The notes beneath the pieces are model-generated. The model was not told the DNA's origin and searched no databases. It saw only the letters and a list, made by a program, of their open reading frames with translations. Of a DNA stretch of 64,000 nucleotides, positions 37,774 through 45,744 are shown one piece after another. Position numbers and translations under genes: made by a program. Numbering within the stretch: the stretch's first letter is position 1; every line of letters begins with the position of its first letter. This stretch comes from Desulfobacterales bacterium (lineage in GTDB: Bacteria; Desulfobacterota; Desulfobacteria; Desulfobacterales; CAFBRK01): assembly GCA_021737185.1 (NCBI GenBank), contig JAIPEL010000005.1, forward strand, positions 1 to 64,000, read 5' to 3'.

Positions 37774-38895
37774 ATGAGCCATTCTTTGGCCGGCGCACTG
37801 GCGTTGATGCAGCCACACCTTGATCCGGCAATCGTTTCAGAAAAAGTTTTCGCGCGCATGGTCAAACTTGCTTGCTTGCTGCCTCCGATCTATTGGGGCG
37901 GGTTTGAATGCCATTTGGGTGACGGGCCGCACAGTGTGGACTTTCACCAGGGGTACAACCAGGTTGAAGAGTTTGAAAAATTCGTTCACTTCTTTTCGGC
38001 AAGGCTGGGCTCGGGCAATCTGGATATTTTTAAACGGTTGAAACGCTTCAGATCTCAATGGGCGCTTTCCGGTTCACGCATTAACAAGGCGGTAGACAAG
38101 GTTAGTTTGGAATTCGATGTGATCCGAGCCGATGACACGACTCGGTGTCCTTGTATGTTTCTTTTTTTAAGCCCTTTCATCTCGTTGACTCCGACCGACA
38201 GCCGGTTAATGGAGCTTGTTCAATGTTTTGTGTCTCAAATGTTCGACGAGGCCACCGCAAAGCAAATATGGGGAAGCGTCAAAAACCTTTCGCTAATTAC
38301 GGATCATGCCGCGATTGGATACTTGGGAGCCATGACTTCTAGGGAAAAACGTGCGCTGCGCCTTGTCGTAGCAAAACTTCCATTGGAGAGACTCGCCAAG
38401 ATTATCAACCATCTTAGTCCGGCAATTGATTCGATCCAAATTGACCCTCTCCTGTCGAAGCTGAAAGACAGCAACTGCGCCTTCTTCCTCAATTTGGACA
38501 TTCTCTGCGATTCTATTTCTCCCCGGATCGGTATCGAGTGCTATCCGAAATCGACTACAGAAAGGCCGGACGGGTGGCCGGCATTATTGCGCCGATTTCA
38601 AGATCTTGGCTTGTGCAGCAAAGATCAGGCCGGTGCCTTGATTCAATGGCAGGGATTGACCACTCCTCAAAAGAGTAAAACTCCATGGCCTGCTGAACTG
38701 GTTTCAGCCTCACTGCTGAAACAACCTCACGAGTTCACGAGTTTCTCAAGAAGTTTAAATCATATCAAAATCGATTTTTCACCGCTCAAAAGACCAAAGG
38801 CAAAGGCTTATCTCGAATTTAAACACGGCTGGATGGACTTGAAAAACAAATCATCTGAAGGCGCCGACAAAACTCGAAACAGGGAGAGAGAGTGA
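37774..38895 (+). CDS. Unrecognised 373-residue protein in the lasso operon
   Basis: I do not recognise a family. It is cytoplasmic by sequence: no signal peptide or membrane segment. Notable parts are YWGGFECHLGDGPHSVDF (40-57), a Cys-rich TRCPCMFLF near residue 128, and a C-terminal block HIKIDFSPLKRPKAKAYLEFKHGW. The frame is long and shares its strand and spacing with the operon; its stop overlaps the next start (GTGA), so it is likely part of it. It could modify the peptide or serve immunity or transport; nothing decides this. Its codon use is more AT-rich than the housekeeping genes. Confidence 0.8.
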   Translation: MSHSLAGALALMQPHLDPAIVSEKVFARMVKLACLLPPIYWGGFECHLGDGPHSVDFHQGYNQVEEFEKFVHFFSARLGSGNLDIFKRLKRFRSQWALSGSRINKAVDKVSLEFDVIRADDTTRCPCMFLFLSPFISLTPTDSRLMELVQCFVSQMFDEATAKQIWGSVKNLSLITDHAAIGYLGAMTSREKRALRLVVAKLPLERLAKIINHLSPAIDSIQIDPLLSKLKDSNCAFFLNLDILCDSISPRIGIECYPKSTTERPDGWPALLRRFQDLGLCSKDQAGALIQWQGLTTPQKSKTPWPAELVSASLLKQPHEFTSFSRSLNHIKIDFSPLKRPKAKAYLEFKHGWMDLKNKSSEGADKTRNRERE

Positions 38896-40052
38896 GGGTC
38901 GATGTTGCCATCATCGGTGCCGGGCCTGCCGGCGGGATGGCCGCCGTCACGCTGGCGCGTTCCGGTTTGAAGGTCGTGCTGCTGGAAAAAGCGTCTTTGC
39001 CGCGGGAAAAACCCTGTGGCGGCGGCATTCCTAAAAATGCATTGAAAGAGTTAGACTGGGATTTTCAGTGTGTTGTTGAACAAAAGGTGACAAGGATCCG
39101 CTATTTGAACAACTTCCGTATGGAAAAAACGTATCCGATCTCAAAGCCGCTTTTGATGGTGAACAGAAAAAAATTCGACTATGAACTGATCTGTCACGCA
39201 GGAGCCATAGGAAAACAAGATTTCTCTGTCAGGGAAGGCTTCCCGGTCGAGAGCATCGAGGAAAGGGAGAATTCGGTTCGGATAAAGGGCTTAAACGGAG
39301 AAACGATTGCCGCCGACGTCGTGATCGCGACTGACGGCGCAAACAGTAGGGCAGGAAGGCAGATCGGGCTTGTTCAAGAGAGGGCCAAAATTCTGGCCCT
39401 GGACGCGGCTGTAGAAGTTTCCCCGAAAATTTTTGAAGAAATCAAAACGACTGCCACGTTCAACATCTCCTGTCTGCCGCAGGGCTACGGCTGGATTTTC
39501 CCAAAAGACGGGTATCTGAGCTGCGGGGTGGGGGGGAGCTTAGCAAACAAGGGGTTGTCCGCTATTTTTGATCATTTCATTCGAAAAAGCTTCCCCGATG
39601 GGGGCTTCAAAGTCATCGGAAAGAAAATACATCCGGTTCCCATTTTCACCGGCAGAAGCCGTCTTGCGACCCGGCGGCTCTGCCTGGCCGGGGATGCCGC
39701 CAGACTGGTAGACCCGGTCATGGGTGAGGGAATTCGATACGCCCTTCAAAGCGGGTCGATTGCGGCAAAATGTATAATGGATCTTTTTTGTGGGAGTGAA
39801 AAGAACGATTCAGCAGAGCCGGCGGGCGCAAGGGAGACAAACGGCCTCTTGGCCTACAGCAAAACCATCCATCGCAGGATCGGCAGAGAACTTGACCTTT
39901 TATACCGATTCGCACTGCCCTTGTTCTGGGAGCAGCCGGAATTTTTCTACCGAAAATTCTTTTATGAGGGTTTTAACTATCTGGAAACCTGCAGAGGACT
40001 TGCCCAAAAAATGGGACTTTCGGCGAGGGAAGTGCCGCATACATTGCGGTGA
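38892..40052 (+). CDS. FAD-dependent oxidoreductase (geranylgeranyl-reductase-like) in the lasso operon
   Basis: A flavoprotein of the geranylgeranyl reductase/halogenase superfamily. FAD binding is shown by IIGAGPAGGMAA (7-18), the PREKPCGGGIP motif (32-42) and GDAARLVDPVMGEGI in the second FAD segment. No halogenase WxWxIP motif is evident. It starts with GTG overlapping the previous stop. In this position it may hydroxylate, desaturate or otherwise tailor the lasso peptide, or act on a lipid. A terminator follows about 45 bases after the stop. Confidence 0.85.
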   Translation: MRVDVAIIGAGPAGGMAAVTLARSGLKVVLLEKASLPREKPCGGGIPKNALKELDWDFQCVVEQKVTRIRYLNNFRMEKTYPISKPLLMVNRKKFDYELICHAGAIGKQDFSVREGFPVESIEERENSVRIKGLNGETIAADVVIATDGANSRAGRQIGLVQERAKILALDAAVEVSPKIFEEIKTTATFNISCLPQGYGWIFPKDGYLSCGVGGSLANKGLSAIFDHFIRKSFPDGGFKVIGKKIHPVPIFTGRSRLATRRLCLAGDAARLVDPVMGEGIRYALQSGSIAAKCIMDLFCGSEKNDSAEPAGARETNGLLAYSKTIHRRIGRELDLLYRFALPLFWEQPEFFYRKFFYEGFNYLETCRGLAQKMGLSAREVPHTLR

Positions 40053-40091
40053 ATTTACATGGAAGGGACGAGTCCAAACGCTGCGGTGACC

Positions 40092-40343
40092 TTATTCTAA
40101 AGCCTCATCTTGGGAAGAAAGAGGCTTTTTTTCTGTTTTCGAGGCAAAATGGCACCAGCGCATCCCCCAATCGAAGGCAAACGCCTGGCGAAGCTCCTCT
40201 GCTGTAAAATCATGCCCGGCTTGGGTGCCAACGGCAACGATTTTCTGCAAATCTCCAGGGTCTTTCAACTTCTCCAGCTTGCTCCGCAGCAATGGATCGC
40301 GGTAAACTTGTTGAATAAACGCCAGCGCAGGGTTCAGGGACAT
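40092..40343 (-). CDS. Nif11-type small protein
   Basis: An 83-residue protein with the Nif11 leader-domain pattern: MSLNPALAFIQQVYRDPLLRSKLEKLKDPGDLQKIVAVGTQAGHDFTAEELRQAF. Nif11 domains serve as leaders for several RiPP classes. Beyond the domain come FDWGMRWCHF and a hydrophilic tail; no Gly-Gly cleavage site is evident, so it may be a stand-alone Nif11 protein rather than a precursor. The start is set by AAAGGAGG. It is read against the lasso operon, and its 3' end overlaps the operon's terminator. One Cys is present in the tail. Confidence 0.75.
   Translation of the reverse strand: MSLNPALAFIQQVYRDPLLRSKLEKLKDPGDLQKIVAVGTQAGHDFTAEELRQAFAFDWGMRWCHFASKTEKKPLSSQDEALE
40099..40132 (+). terminator. 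Rho-independent terminator of the lasso operon
   Basis: AAAGCCTC and GAGGCTTT form the stem with a 14-base loop, and seven T follow. It lies 46 bases after the FAD oxidoreductase stop and also encodes the end of the Nif11 gene on the other strand. Confidence 0.75.
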
Positions 40344-40375
40344 CGACCGCTGCCTCCTTTCCGGCATAATGTCCA

Positions 40376-41578
40376 ATGAGAAAATTGCAGGCCTCGATGC
40401 TGCCGCTATATTATAGAGCGATCGCCATTTCCGCAAGAGTGGCACCGAATCCACAAGAGAGGGAAAGATTCGCTGCGGTCTTGCGGAACATTTCCGACAT
40501 CTCTGCTTTGATCCGGCTGGCCGTCGAGGAGGAAACGGCCGGTTTGCTGTATACCTTCCTGTCAAAGGCCGACCTGCTGACAATGCTCGACGCAGACCAG
40601 AAAAATGTTCTGCACGGATGGTACGTTCAAACAGCGAGGGAAAATCTTCTCCATCTGTCTGCATTGAAACGACTTTTGGTGGAATTTCACAAGAATCGGA
40701 TTCCTGTTGCCATGATCAAGGGAATGCCGCTGCTAACGGAGGTATACCAGGACATCGGTGTGAGGAAAATGGAGGACATCGATTTATGGATTCCTGAAAA
40801 CCATCTCCTATCCGCACGCAGCTGCCTGAACGAAATCGGCTATCGCCAGGATCCGGTCTATACCCTCAAATTTCAAAAACCGGGCGTCACGATCGATCTG
40901 CATACCCATTTTTTGGGTGCGGATCGGATCCGCACCCGAAGGTACCTGTTTGACGAAAGCCCCGAAGATACGTTTCGAAACGCCCGCATCGTTTATTTAA
41001 ACCATGCGCCGGTCCGCTGCCTTCGATCCTGCGACCAGGTTCTTTTTCTGTGGCTGCATGCGGCAAAACACAACCTCGGAAAATTGATTTGGCTGGTGGA
41101 CATCTTCACCATCGTCCGAAAATGGAATGACGAGCAATGGGTGGATCTGGCTGCCCGGGCAGAAAACCTGAAACAAACGGCGTCACTGGTGCGCTTGCTT
41201 TTTTTTCTCGAACAGCTTTTTGAGGTTCGCCATCAGGTTGATGAAAAAGCCCTTCCCACGGTAGCTTGTCCCTCCGCATCTGTCCGCTATCTGTTTCGCA
41301 GAAGAATAAAAAACGGCGCCCTTCCATTCTGGGCGCCGTTGATGCTTTTTTCTCCGGACCGCGGGTTTTCAAATCAACTGCGCTACGCCATCGAAACGCT
41401 CTTTCCCCGGCCCGAAATCCTCCGGGAGACATTCACCGGGTATCGATATCGGTTGAATTGGCCGCTGTACGGTCTGAGGTGTATACAGCTCGCTTGTATC
41501 GCCTGGAAAAAAGCAGGCGATATCTTAATGGGAGAAAAATCCACTCGAGGGGAAAATCAAGTCCCACAGGGACATTGA
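40376..41578 (+). CDS. Uncharacterised nucleotidyltransferase (NTP_transf_5-like)
   Basis: A nucleotidyltransferase-fold protein of the type often seen in RiPP and surface-glycan loci. KGMPLLTEVYQDIGVRKMEDIDLWIP carries the DxD-like EDIDLW; HTHF and LWLHAAKHNLGKLIWLVDIF follow in the usual order. Substrate is unknown. It is separated from the lasso operon by a terminator and by the opposing Nif11 gene, so co-regulation is uncertain. No good ribosome binding site precedes the ATG at 40376; a start at 40397 is possible. A terminator-like hairpin lies within the coding sequence at 41312-41350. Confidence 0.75.
   Translation: MRKLQASMLPLYYRAIAISARVAPNPQERERFAAVLRNISDISALIRLAVEEETAGLLYTFLSKADLLTMLDADQKNVLHGWYVQTARENLLHLSALKRLLVEFHKNRIPVAMIKGMPLLTEVYQDIGVRKMEDIDLWIPENHLLSARSCLNEIGYRQDPVYTLKFQKPGVTIDLHTHFLGADRIRTRRYLFDESPEDTFRNARIVYLNHAPVRCLRSCDQVLFLWLHAAKHNLGKLIWLVDIFTIVRKWNDEQWVDLAARAENLKQTASLVRLLFFLEQLFEVRHQVDEKALPTVACPSASVRYLFRRRIKNGALPFWAPLMLFSPDRGFSNQLRYAIETLFPRPEILRETFTGYRYRLNWPLYGLRCIQLACIAWKKAGDILMGEKSTRGENQVPQGH
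40410..40436 (-). promoter_or_regulatory. Possible promoter of the Nif11 gene
   Basis: On the minus strand a perfect TATAAT (40410-40415) has TTGCGG (40431-40436) 15 bases upstream. It lies within the first codons of the nucleotidyltransferase as drawn. Confidence 0.4.
41312..41350 (+). terminator. Terminator-like hairpin inside a coding sequence
   Basis: AACGGCGCCC and GGGCGCCGTT pair perfectly over 10 bases with a 9-base loop; GATGC and six T follow, and AATAAA precedes it. It lies within the nucleotidyltransferase gene, encoding KNGALPFWAPLMLF. Confidence 0.5.
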
Positions 41579-41601
41579 GACCGGGAGAGGATATGGCCGT
41601 C

Positions 41602-43038
41602 TCATAAGACATCACGCAGTGGACGGCCCTTGGCCTGCCCCCAGCGGAGAAGGCGGCTGGGATCGGACTCGCTGACTTGAGGGGCGCTTTCCCTGGAAGA
41701 TTCGATGACGGGTAAAAGGGTGATGATTCCCACCAGGAGCCAGAAAGGCTCCATAATCCGCACGATAATAAAGGTGTTGGCTCCGACAGCGTGAAACAGC
41801 ATCGCCACGTAACCGGCCGCAAAACCCTTCAAGAGTCCTTTGTGCAACGGATCCGACACTTGGCGCCAGGTGGCGCGAATCAAGCCGAACAGGGCGTACA
41901 GCAGATAACCGAAAGCCGCCAGCCCCAGAATTCCGGTTTCTACGATTACCCGAATGAACTGCGCGTCGATAAAAGTGTAGCCGGTCACCCCGAAGCCGAA
42001 GATCGGGTGCCGGGTCCAATCGGAAAGCCCGTTCTTCCAGCTCATCAACCGGGCGGACAACGAAGTATCCAGCCGGATATCACCGACCTGGAGCTGCTGC
42101 TCATGGTACCGTTGAGAAAAAGTGTAGGCAATTCGCTCTTTGACTGTCGAAGGTAAAAAAAGGGGACTGGCAATCAAGCCGATGACCAAAAGGGGGAGAA
42201 TGAATCGCCGCTTTTCGGACATATAGGCCAAAATAAAAATCGCCGGCAGCGCCGCCAGGTAAGAGGATCGAGACTGGGTCGCCATCAAAGGTGGGACGAT
42301 GGCGGCGATGAGCACAAGCAGCTTCCACCGCAATTTTCGATCCCGCGTTGTCGACAGAATCCCTCCCGCCACCGCACCAATGAGAACGAGGTAGCCGCCT
42401 AAGGTGTTCGGCTCTCCTGCCTCGCCCTCGAAGGGCGCACTCACCCGTCCGCCGCCCGGGATCTGGGCCATGCCGATGACGGAAACGATGAAACAAGTCA
42501 AGAACAAACACCAGAGGATGCGCCTGAGATGCTGTTCATTTTGCACATGATTGGCCACCATGAAAAAAACGATGAAATATTCGAAATATTTCAAGACAAA
42601 CAAAAAGCCGGTCTTTGGATCGACCCGCCCGGCCAACACACCGATCCCGGTGGAAAGGAGACAGGCCACCATGTAGTAGAAAATCGGACGGTTTAGGGGG
42701 GTTTTCAGAAACAGCCCCAGCTCCTTGTACACGGCATTCTTGGCAAACCATGAAAAACCGATGATCACCAGCAAAAAATCGTCGAACCGCAGCGTTACAC
42801 CTCTTCCGGAAGTCGCCCTCTCGGCCAATTGCCCGATTCCAATCTCCGGCGAAAGGAGCATGGAAAAGATCAGAATGTAGATTCCGACCTCGGTGTTGAG
42901 AAAGGTCAAAGCAAAAACAACGACCACCATCAGCGAGCCGAGAAGCAAAAAAGGTGGGTACTCGGCAGCCGTAAACCCGACCATCACCACCACGGTCAGA
43001 AAGAAGATGATGAACACGATAAGGCGGAAAAGAGGCAT
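41602..43038 (-). CDS. O-antigen ligase/polymerase family membrane protein
   Basis: A 478-residue integral membrane protein with about a dozen hydrophobic segments and the Wzy_C-type loop. MATQSRSSYLAALPAIFILA is the conserved post-loop segment, and DTSLSARLMSWKNGLSDWTRHPIFGFGVTGY is the large periplasmic loop typical of O-antigen ligases (WaaL) and polymerases (Wzy). It would join or polymerise repeat units on the periplasmic side. Sequence alone does not separate the two roles. It is the last gene of the polysaccharide locus on the minus strand. Confidence 0.87.
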   Translation of the reverse strand: MPLFRLIVFIIFFLTVVVMVGFTAAEYPPFLLLGSLMVVVVFALTFLNTEVGIYILIFSMLLSPEIGIGQLAERATSGRGVTLRFDDFLLVIIGFSWFAKNAVYKELGLFLKTPLNRPIFYYMVACLLSTGIGVLAGRVDPKTGFLFVLKYFEYFIVFFMVANHVQNEQHLRRILWCLFLTCFIVSVIGMAQIPGGGRVSAPFEGEAGEPNTLGGYLVLIGAVAGGILSTTRDRKLRWKLLVLIAAIVPPLMATQSRSSYLAALPAIFILAYMSEKRRFILPLLVIGLIASPLFLPSTVKERIAYTFSQRYHEQQLQVGDIRLDTSLSARLMSWKNGLSDWTRHPIFGFGVTGYTFIDAQFIRVIVETGILGLAAFGYLLYALFGLIRATWRQVSDPLHKGLLKGFAAGYVAMLFHAVGANTFIIVRIMEPFWLLVGIITLLPVIESSRESAPQVSESDPSRLLRWGQAKGRPLRDVL

Positions 43039-43366
43039 GGGAGACTGGGGTCAGGGGTTTAGATTCAAAATTCCAGATTCAAGGTTCAAGATTCAGCTGA
43101 AGGAATTTTATACGAATCTTTTGGCTTTATCGGCCAGTTTGATCAATGGTGAAACTTCTGTCGGAGCCGCTGACGGTGGAGGGACGCGCTTTGTCGCGTC
43201 CGTGTTGCCAGCAATGACCCAATACCGGCCACGACGGAGCGTGGCCCTCCAACCTCCAAAACCCAAGGCGGGGGCAGGTCGGTTATTGCCGCCGGCTTCG
43301 ACCGATGTTTCATACGAAATATTCGATATTTTTTGACATCATGATCAAATCGCGTCAGCGATTTGA
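43039..43366. other. Intergenic region with GGTTC-type motif, palindrome and hairpin
   Basis: A short AGATTCAAGGTTCAAGATTC motif (43060-43095), repeat copy C (43137-43318) and the hairpin at the autokinase stop fill this region. No gene is seen. Confidence 0.6.
43137..43318 (+). repeat. Large palindromic element, copy C (core 43177-43251)
   Basis: Shares with copies B and D the outer TTGATCAATGGTGAAACTTC start, the palindromic core and the tail AACCTCCAAAACCCAAGGCG...TTTCATAC. Confidence 0.85.
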
Positions 43367-43371
43367 TCATG
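43340..43371. repeat. Perfect 14-base inverted repeat spanning the autokinase stop codon
   Basis: CATGATCAAATCGC-gtca-GCGATTTGATCATG overlaps the last codons of the gene at 43367-45601. There is no T tract on either side, so it may be an mRNA-stabilising hairpin. Confidence 0.75.
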
Positions 43372-45601
43372 GGCCGAAGATATCCTGCCAGAAAATGCCC
43401 ATGAAGATCAGGGCGGCGGCGGCCAAAATCAGGATGGTTTTCACCGTGGTCCCGAGGCCGCCGGCATCCGGTTCCTCGATCTCGCCGGGCGGGCCGTAGT
43501 AATAATGGGCATGGTACTTGAAATAGTCGGGTCCCACCTCCGGCTTGACGTTGTTTAGGATCACACCGACCACCTTGGCCTTGACATTGTCGAGGCTCAT
43601 CTTGGCCCGGTACAAGATGCCGCGGGCGATGGCGCCCACCTTGTAAACGAGAATCACCCCGTCGCAGAGGGTGCCGATCTCAGAAGCGTCTGCCACCGGC
43701 AGCACCGGCGGCGCATCGATAAAGATATAATCGTAGACTTCGTACACCTCGGCCAGAAACGCCCTGAAACGAGGGGAACGCAGGATTTCCGAGGGATTCG
43801 GCGGGCTTGTTCCTGCGGTGACGATATGCAGGTTGTCCAGGCCGGGCGTCTTGAGAATTTCTTCGATCTGAAACTCGCCGAGCATCAAATCGGTGATGGT
43901 ATTGACGATCTCCTGCCAATCGTAATTTCCCAGCACGTAGTCGGTCATACCCGGAGATCTGTCGAGCCCGAACATCTTGTGCACTAGTGGCTTTCGAAGG
44001 TCTCCTTCCACGAGAAGAACCTTGTCGCCGGCCTGGGCCATGCTCAGCGCCAGGTTTACGACGTTGGAGGTCTTTCCCTCCTGGACAAAGGAGCTGGTGA
44101 TCAGAAAGGACTTTCCCTTTTTGTCCAGAACGACGAACTGCATATTCGTCCGCAGGGAGCGAAACGCTTCGGCAGCCAGGGATTTGGGGTCGAAATGTGC
44201 CACCAGGTCGGTACGCCGACCACGGCGTGAGGTCCCTTTTGCCCCCTCGTCGCTCTCCCAGAAAGGGATGACCCCCAGCACCGGCACCTGCAGTAAGGTT
44301 TCAATGTCTTCGATGGTGCCGATGGAGGTGTCCAGCGTCTCGGCCACAAACGTGAAAACGATGCCGATGACCAGCCCCATGACCACGCCGGTGAGGATGA
44401 TCATGATCTTGGACGGAATGTTGATCGGTTCTGTCGAGGTCACCGCCGGCCGGATGAGGCTCACCTCCTCCACCCGGCCCGACGCCTTGATCAGCGTCTC
44501 CTGGTATTTGGCCTTGAGCTGGGAGTAGAGCTCGGCCTGGATCTCCTTTTCTCTTTCCAGCCGGGCAAGCTGAAGCGCCTTGTCCGGAATCTGCAGATTC
44601 TCCCACCGAAGCTTTCGAAGATCGACCAGCAGGTTCTCCTGCCGCCGGCTGAGCTTCTCAAGGAGGGCCTTGACTGCTTTTCGAATTTCGGAAACGACGG
44701 AATGGATCTGTTCTTCGACCTCGAGCACCTGGGGATGCTTTTCCGTGTAATCATAGAGCAGGGCATCCCTTTTCAGCACCAGGTCCCGGAGCTGCACTCC
44801 TAACGATGCCACAGGAGAGTCTTCCAATGCAGGATAGACGGCTTCGGAAGACTCCTTGTCGTATCCTCCTTGATCCAGGCTCTGAAGAAGGGAAGAGAAC
44901 TCTGCCTTTTTCCTCTCCAGCTCCTCGTATTCGGCTTCCAGGGTGGTGAGGCGGCCAAGCAAGTTGGCTGTCTGTGTATCCAGGGCAATCATTTCGTGGG
45001 TTTCTTTGAACAGCCGCAGTTTCTCCTCGGCCTGCTTCAACTCCCTGGACGTGATTCCGAGCTGCTTTTCGATAAACGCCTTTGTTTCGAAGATCTGGCG
45101 GTTTTTTTCCTCGATGTTGTACTGCCGAAACGCTTCGGCAAAGGCATTGGCCACCTTCTCGGCCTCTTGGGGATCCGAAGAGACCACCTTGATGTTGACG
45201 ATATTGGTCCCCTCTTGCTGCTCGGATTCAGCCATGGCTTTGAGGCGCTGAACCGCCGCCATGGCGGCTTCGGAGATTCGCAGCTCATCGAGGGTGGAAC
45301 TTTTCGAGATCCAGCCGAGTTCCTTGGCGGTTTTGACCAGAACCGGGAAGCTGGTGATCAGAAATGCCTGGGTAACCATGTTTTCGCCCTGGACCCAGTA
45401 AGCACCAGACAGGAAATCGGCAAGGTTCGTCACCTGTTCGATCTTCACCGAGGCAGACGCCTCAAAAAGCGGTTTGGGCTCTTTGAGCTTGGCAAAGCCG
45501 TAAGAAGAGATGGCGGCCAGCAGCACCATCAGGATCACGATGCTTTTCCGCTTCCTGAAAATCCGCCAGTAGTCTCTTAAATCGACGTCGTATTGTGCCA
45601 T
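43367..45601 (-). CDS. Wzc-type polysaccharide co-polymerase and tyrosine autokinase
   Basis: Controls chain length and export of a surface polysaccharide. Two membrane segments (21-37 and 399-420) bracket a long periplasmic coiled-coil region. The kinase has Walker A SSFVQEGKTS (K510), A' VLLVEGDLRKP (528-538) and Walker B YIFIDAPP (D629). In A' the usual first Asp is Glu532. A Tyr cluster (Y693, Y696, Y700-702) is present. Unusually, a third hydrophobic segment (about 722-738, TILILAAAALIFMGIF) follows it near the C-terminus. It lies downstream of the Wza-type gene. Confidence 0.9.
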   Translation of the reverse strand: MAQYDVDLRDYWRIFRKRKSIVILMVLLAAISSYGFAKLKEPKPLFEASASVKIEQVTNLADFLSGAYWVQGENMVTQAFLITSFPVLVKTAKELGWISKSSTLDELRISEAAMAAVQRLKAMAESEQQEGTNIVNIKVVSSDPQEAEKVANAFAEAFRQYNIEEKNRQIFETKAFIEKQLGITSRELKQAEEKLRLFKETHEMIALDTQTANLLGRLTTLEAEYEELERKKAEFSSLLQSLDQGGYDKESSEAVYPALEDSPVASLGVQLRDLVLKRDALLYDYTEKHPQVLEVEEQIHSVVSEIRKAVKALLEKLSRRQENLLVDLRKLRWENLQIPDKALQLARLEREKEIQAELYSQLKAKYQETLIKASGRVEEVSLIRPAVTSTEPINIPSKIMIILTGVVMGLVIGIVFTFVAETLDTSIGTIEDIETLLQVPVLGVIPFWESDEGAKGTSRRGRRTDLVAHFDPKSLAAEAFRSLRTNMQFVVLDKKGKSFLITSSFVQEGKTSNVVNLALSMAQAGDKVLLVEGDLRKPLVHKMFGLDRSPGMTDYVLGNYDWQEIVNTITDLMLGEFQIEEILKTPGLDNLHIVTAGTSPPNPSEILRSPRFRAFLAEVYEVYDYIFIDAPPVLPVADASEIGTLCDGVILVYKVGAIARGILYRAKMSLDNVKAKVVGVILNNVKPEVGPDYFKYHAHYYYGPPGEIEEPDAGGLGTTVKTILILAAAALIFMGIFWQDIFGP

Positions 45602-45720
45602 AAACCTATGGGTGTTTGGTTTTTTGTATCTAGTGCTGCATGTTTAATTTCTGGCAGACTTTCGGCATTGTCGGCGATTCACTATATTTTTTTATCCTTT
45701 TCGCGGGACGCGGAAAGCTA

Positions 45721-45744
45721 ATAAAATCGCCGCAGCGATTTTAT
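45721..45744. repeat. Hairpin directly after the Wza-type gene
   Basis: ATAAAATCGC-cgca-GCGATTTTAT, overlapping the TGA of the gene at 45744-47936 by one base. The stem loops at 43340-43371 (same ATCGC...GCGAT centre) and 47973-48027 have a similar position at gene ends. Confidence 0.75.
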
